Part shown: piece after piece, positions 58,744 through 60,666 of the stretch
Numbering within the stretch: position 1 is the first letter of the stretch
Layout: each line of letters begins with the position of its first letter
DNA from: Paulinella micropora
Lineage: Eukaryota > Cercozoa > Imbricatea > Euglyphida
Assembly (NCBI GenBank): GCA_009731375.1
Contig: BJOX01000040.1
Span: forward strand, 246,514 to 307,179
Length of the DNA stretch: 60,666 nucleotides
Reading direction: 5' to 3'
The notes under the pieces: generated by a model
What the model was told of the DNA's origin: nothing
Databases searched by the model: none
The model's input: only the letters and a program-made list of their open reading frames with translations
Made by a program: the position numbers and the translations under genes

Positions 58744-59298
58744 ATGAATGTCCCCAAGGGAGAGATCTTTTGGGTCTGGGCGGTCGGCAAGGCGCTGCAG
58801 GACGCGTCGGGGATCGTGGCGCCCGGGGAGATGCCGCCCAACAACCCGGAATGCGTGGCGGAGCTGAAGAAGTGCCACGCGTCACTGCAGTGGACGTTGC
58901 TGCCCTCGCATCAACAAACCTGCGAGGAGCTCAGGTCGTTGCACGGTTACAGCAGCAGCAGCGGCCAGGAAGAAACCAAGGACGTTGTCAAGCCCGGCCG
59001 TATCAGCTGGTCACCGCCGCTTCCGATCCAGCTGGCCGGCGCCGCCAGCGGTCGAGAGCCCGTGCGCGCGGGCGGCCGGCGCCGGCGCGGTCGTGCGCAC
59101 ACCGTGCCGGGATCGCAACCCTCCGGCAAGAGCGACGAGGCCTACTTGTTTGTGTACAAACCCCGCGTGCACATCCACGCGCCCCCGCAGAGGGGCCCGC
59201 CGAGGTCGGTCGCGTTGGAACTACACAGCTGTGACTTTGTGTTTCTGCGCGGCGGAGAAAAAACGCACGGCCGAGGCCGGAGTGAAAGCCTGAGCTAG
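58744..59298 (+). CDS. Unknown protein, possibly frameshifted
   Basis: 184 residues from the ATG two bases after the gap (MNVPKGEIFWVWAVGKALQD). The first 75 residues are protein-like, with CVAELKKCHASLQWTLLPSH. The middle is Arg/Gly/Ser-rich and basic. The end reads DEAYLFVYKPRVHIHAPPQR and VALELHSCDFVFLRGGEKTH, which looks like beta strands. No family. It is convergent with the last gene of the window. Confidence 0.45.
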   Translation: MNVPKGEIFWVWAVGKALQDASGIVAPGEMPPNNPECVAELKKCHASLQWTLLPSHQQTCEELRSLHGYSSSSGQEETKDVVKPGRISWSPPLPIQLAGAASGREPVRAGGRRRRGRAHTVPGSQPSGKSDEAYLFVYKPRVHIHAPPQRGPPRSVALELHSCDFVFLRGGEKTHGRGRSESLS

Positions 59299-59392
59299 CT
59301 AACTAATACAAAGACAGAAAAAGGGGCCCAAGAACGTCGACAAGAAATACTTTTTTTAATCATTAAAAATTATTACAAAGACCAAAAGTTCA

Positions 59393-59454
59393 TGTTGGCT
59401 CAAATATCCCTGAGCAGAGCTTCTGTTGGCTCAAATATCCCTGAGCAGAGCTTC
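59393..59454. repeat. 31-bp exact tandem duplication at a gene end
   Basis: Two identical adjacent 31-base copies beginning TGTTGGCTCAAATATCCCTG. On the minus strand the first copy met ends in the stop codon of the last gene (ALLRDI and TGA), so the second copy lies in the 3' untranslated region. Confidence 0.95.
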
Positions 59455-60666
59455 ATCTTCCTCTTCCAACGCATGCTGCTTGCGCAGGTCGGCCTCGGCA
59501 CTGTGCGGGACGTTGGCGATGCGCAGCTGTCTGTTGCTGGGCCCGGGCTCGTCGTCCAGCTCGTCGGGCGCAAAGCCCCCGCCTCCCCAGCCGGGCAGCG
59601 CCGAGGGCTTGCCGAGTTCCTCGGTCTTCTTGCTGGCGCCCGAGGCGTCCCACACACAGACGAGTTTGGGCACGCGCTTGAGGCAAAAGGCGCCGTTGGA
59701 CAGGGGGTCGAAGCTGGCCCTGATGGTAAAGCCGACGGTGACGACAGAGCCGTTGCGAACTGCCTTCATGGCCGCAGCCTCGGTCATGAGCGGCTGCGAC
59801 TCGCGGCGCATGTCGCGGAACAGGATCTCGGTGAACTTGAGCTTGCTGCAGTCCAGCTCCGACGAGTTGCTGCTGGGCTGGGCCCCGCCGGGGCCGCCGG
59901 CGGGCTTGCCCTTGTTGTTGTACCTGGCGCTGAGGTCCACGTTCGGGACGGAGTAGTTGCAGTGCGTCACGAGCGTGAATTCCTGCGAGCCGCCGCCCTG
60001 TGACTCGGTCTTCTGGAAAAAGCCACCGTTCTTGATGTAGCGCGAGTTGGACTTGCGCTCCAGCGCCGTCATGGCCTTGATCTCGGCCGTCTTGGAGCGG
60101 ATGACCACGTCGCGGAACTTGGCGAGTACCTGGCGCGGGTACACCCCCTGCGCGTCGGCGCTGACCCCCATGTCGGTCGAGATGTCCTGCAGGCGGCTGT
60201 TGACGCACGGCATGGCCTGGCAGACCAGCGGCGCGCTCTCGGGGTCCTCGAGCGCGTCCAGCACACACCACACGGCCAGAAAGTCCAGGTACAGATCAAA
60301 CACCACGGCCAGACCTCCGACCTCGTACGAGCTGCCGTCCGCCTTGACGACGCGCAGTGCGGGCGCCGCCTTGGACGGCAGCGCGACCGTGCTGAAGCTG
60401 CGCTGGATCCGTTCGGGCCGCAGACAGTCTTCGTCTGGGTTGATGTTGTAGCGGTGTGCAAAGTCCGCCGGGTTCGCAAACGAGCCGTACGCGATTCGCC
60501 CCAGCCTCTGCTTCTGCTCGTCCGTCGCGTGCTTGGACACAAACAAGTCACAGGAACCTACGGTCGCGGGGGGTGACGCAATGACCAAGTTGCGGCAGGC
60601 GCCCTTGCGGTCGCCCGAAGACGGGCGCTGCTGGGTAAAGCGTACCGTCACGATCTCCTTGTTGGG
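59431..60666 (-). CDS. Unknown large-virus-block protein, 5' end beyond the window
   Basis: At least 411 codons, open to the right edge (PNKEIVTVRFTQQRPSSGDR), so the start is outside. It is globular, with GLAVVFDLYLDFLAVWCVLD, RQVLAKFRDVVIRSKTAEI, RYIKNGGFFQKTESQGG, EFTLVTHCNYSVPNVDLSAR and VTVGFTIRASFDPLSNGAF. A Pro/Gly-rich linker leads to an acidic end, HALEEEDEALLRDI. An acidic tail is common in single-stranded DNA-binding proteins that recruit partners, but no OB-fold motif can be asserted from this. It may be a replication or virion protein. Confidence 0.6.
   Translation of the reverse strand, partial: PNKEIVTVRFTQQRPSSGDRKGACRNLVIASPPATVGSCDLFVSKHATDEQKQRLGRIAYGSFANPADFAHRYNINPDEDCLRPERIQRSFSTVALPSKAAPALRVVKADGSSYEVGGLAVVFDLYLDFLAVWCVLDALEDPESAPLVCQAMPCVNSRLQDISTDMGVSADAQGVYPRQVLAKFRDVVIRSKTAEIKAMTALERKSNSRYIKNGGFFQKTESQGGGSQEFTLVTHCNYSVPNVDLSARYNNKGKPAGGPGGAQPSSNSSELDCSKLKFTEILFRDMRRESQPLMTEAAAMKAVRNGSVVTVGFTIRASFDPLSNGAFCLKRVPKLVCVWDASGASKKTEELGKPSALPGWGGGGFAPDELDDEPGPSNRQLRIANVPHSAEADLRKQHALEEEDEALLRDI

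Noticed and set aside
1-60666. tRNA, rRNA or riboswitch elements
   Set aside because: No TPsiC-arm-like GGTTCGAAT context with matching stems and no rRNA core sequence was noticed on either strand by eye.

Overview
The window reads as nuclear DNA of a microbial eukaryote (protist or alga) into which several mobile and viral elements have been packed. The signs are a DIRS-type retrotransposon with gag, reverse transcriptase and tyrosine recombinase, spliceosome-style intron signals, dispersed repeat families, kilobase-scale simple repeats, and two blocks of virus-like genes with very different base composition. No rRNA or tRNA gene and no ordinary metabolic host gene was recognised. The species cannot be named from the sequence. 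There are fifteen assembly gaps, many of them flanked by C or G homopolymers, so some frameshifts may be sequence errors rather than biology.

Layout. (1) 0.3-5.8 kb: a GC-rich DIRS-like element on the minus strand. (2) 6.07-7.77 kb: (GA)n/(GAA)n purine repeat. (3) 7.8-10.7 kb: AT-rich, gene-poor DNA with repeated copies of a near-palindrome and one possible zinc-finger ORF. (4) About 10.7-21.6 kb: a strikingly AT-rich Polinton-like virus (PLV) or related provirus with a retroviral-type integrase, a packaging ATPase, a long repetitive fibre ending in an S74 self-cleaving chaperone, a small basic core-type protein, and an intron-containing gene. No capsid protein or DNA polymerase was recognised in it. 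Its last ORF runs into a repeat, so the right end is lost. (5) 21.6-28.2 kb: arrays and scattered copies of short repeats with TIR-like ends, a degraded F-box-like gene, a local duplication and a broken zinc-ribbon ORF. (6) 28.4-60.7 kb: a moderately GC-rich block resembling an endogenised large DNA virus.

Block 6 holds a replication set. An SF3 (D5-like) helicase carries two UL52-type zinc modules at its N-terminus. A separate locus reads as an archaeo-eukaryotic primase of the herpes-pox type followed by a herpesvirus-origin-binding-protein-like SF2 helicase. Around these sit host-interaction families common in giant viruses (F-box, BTB-like, LRR and Sel1 repeats), an HNH nuclease, and a nicotinamidase with an internal insertion and a C-terminal extension of about 500 residues of unknown function. 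A divergent paralogue pair of unknown function lies on opposite strands. Several genes carry single in-frame stops (TAA, TAG and TGA all occur) or frameshifts with coding-like sequence on both sides, which fits slow decay of an integrated virus. The same dispersed repeat that truncates the PLV also lies inside and beside genes of the large-virus block.
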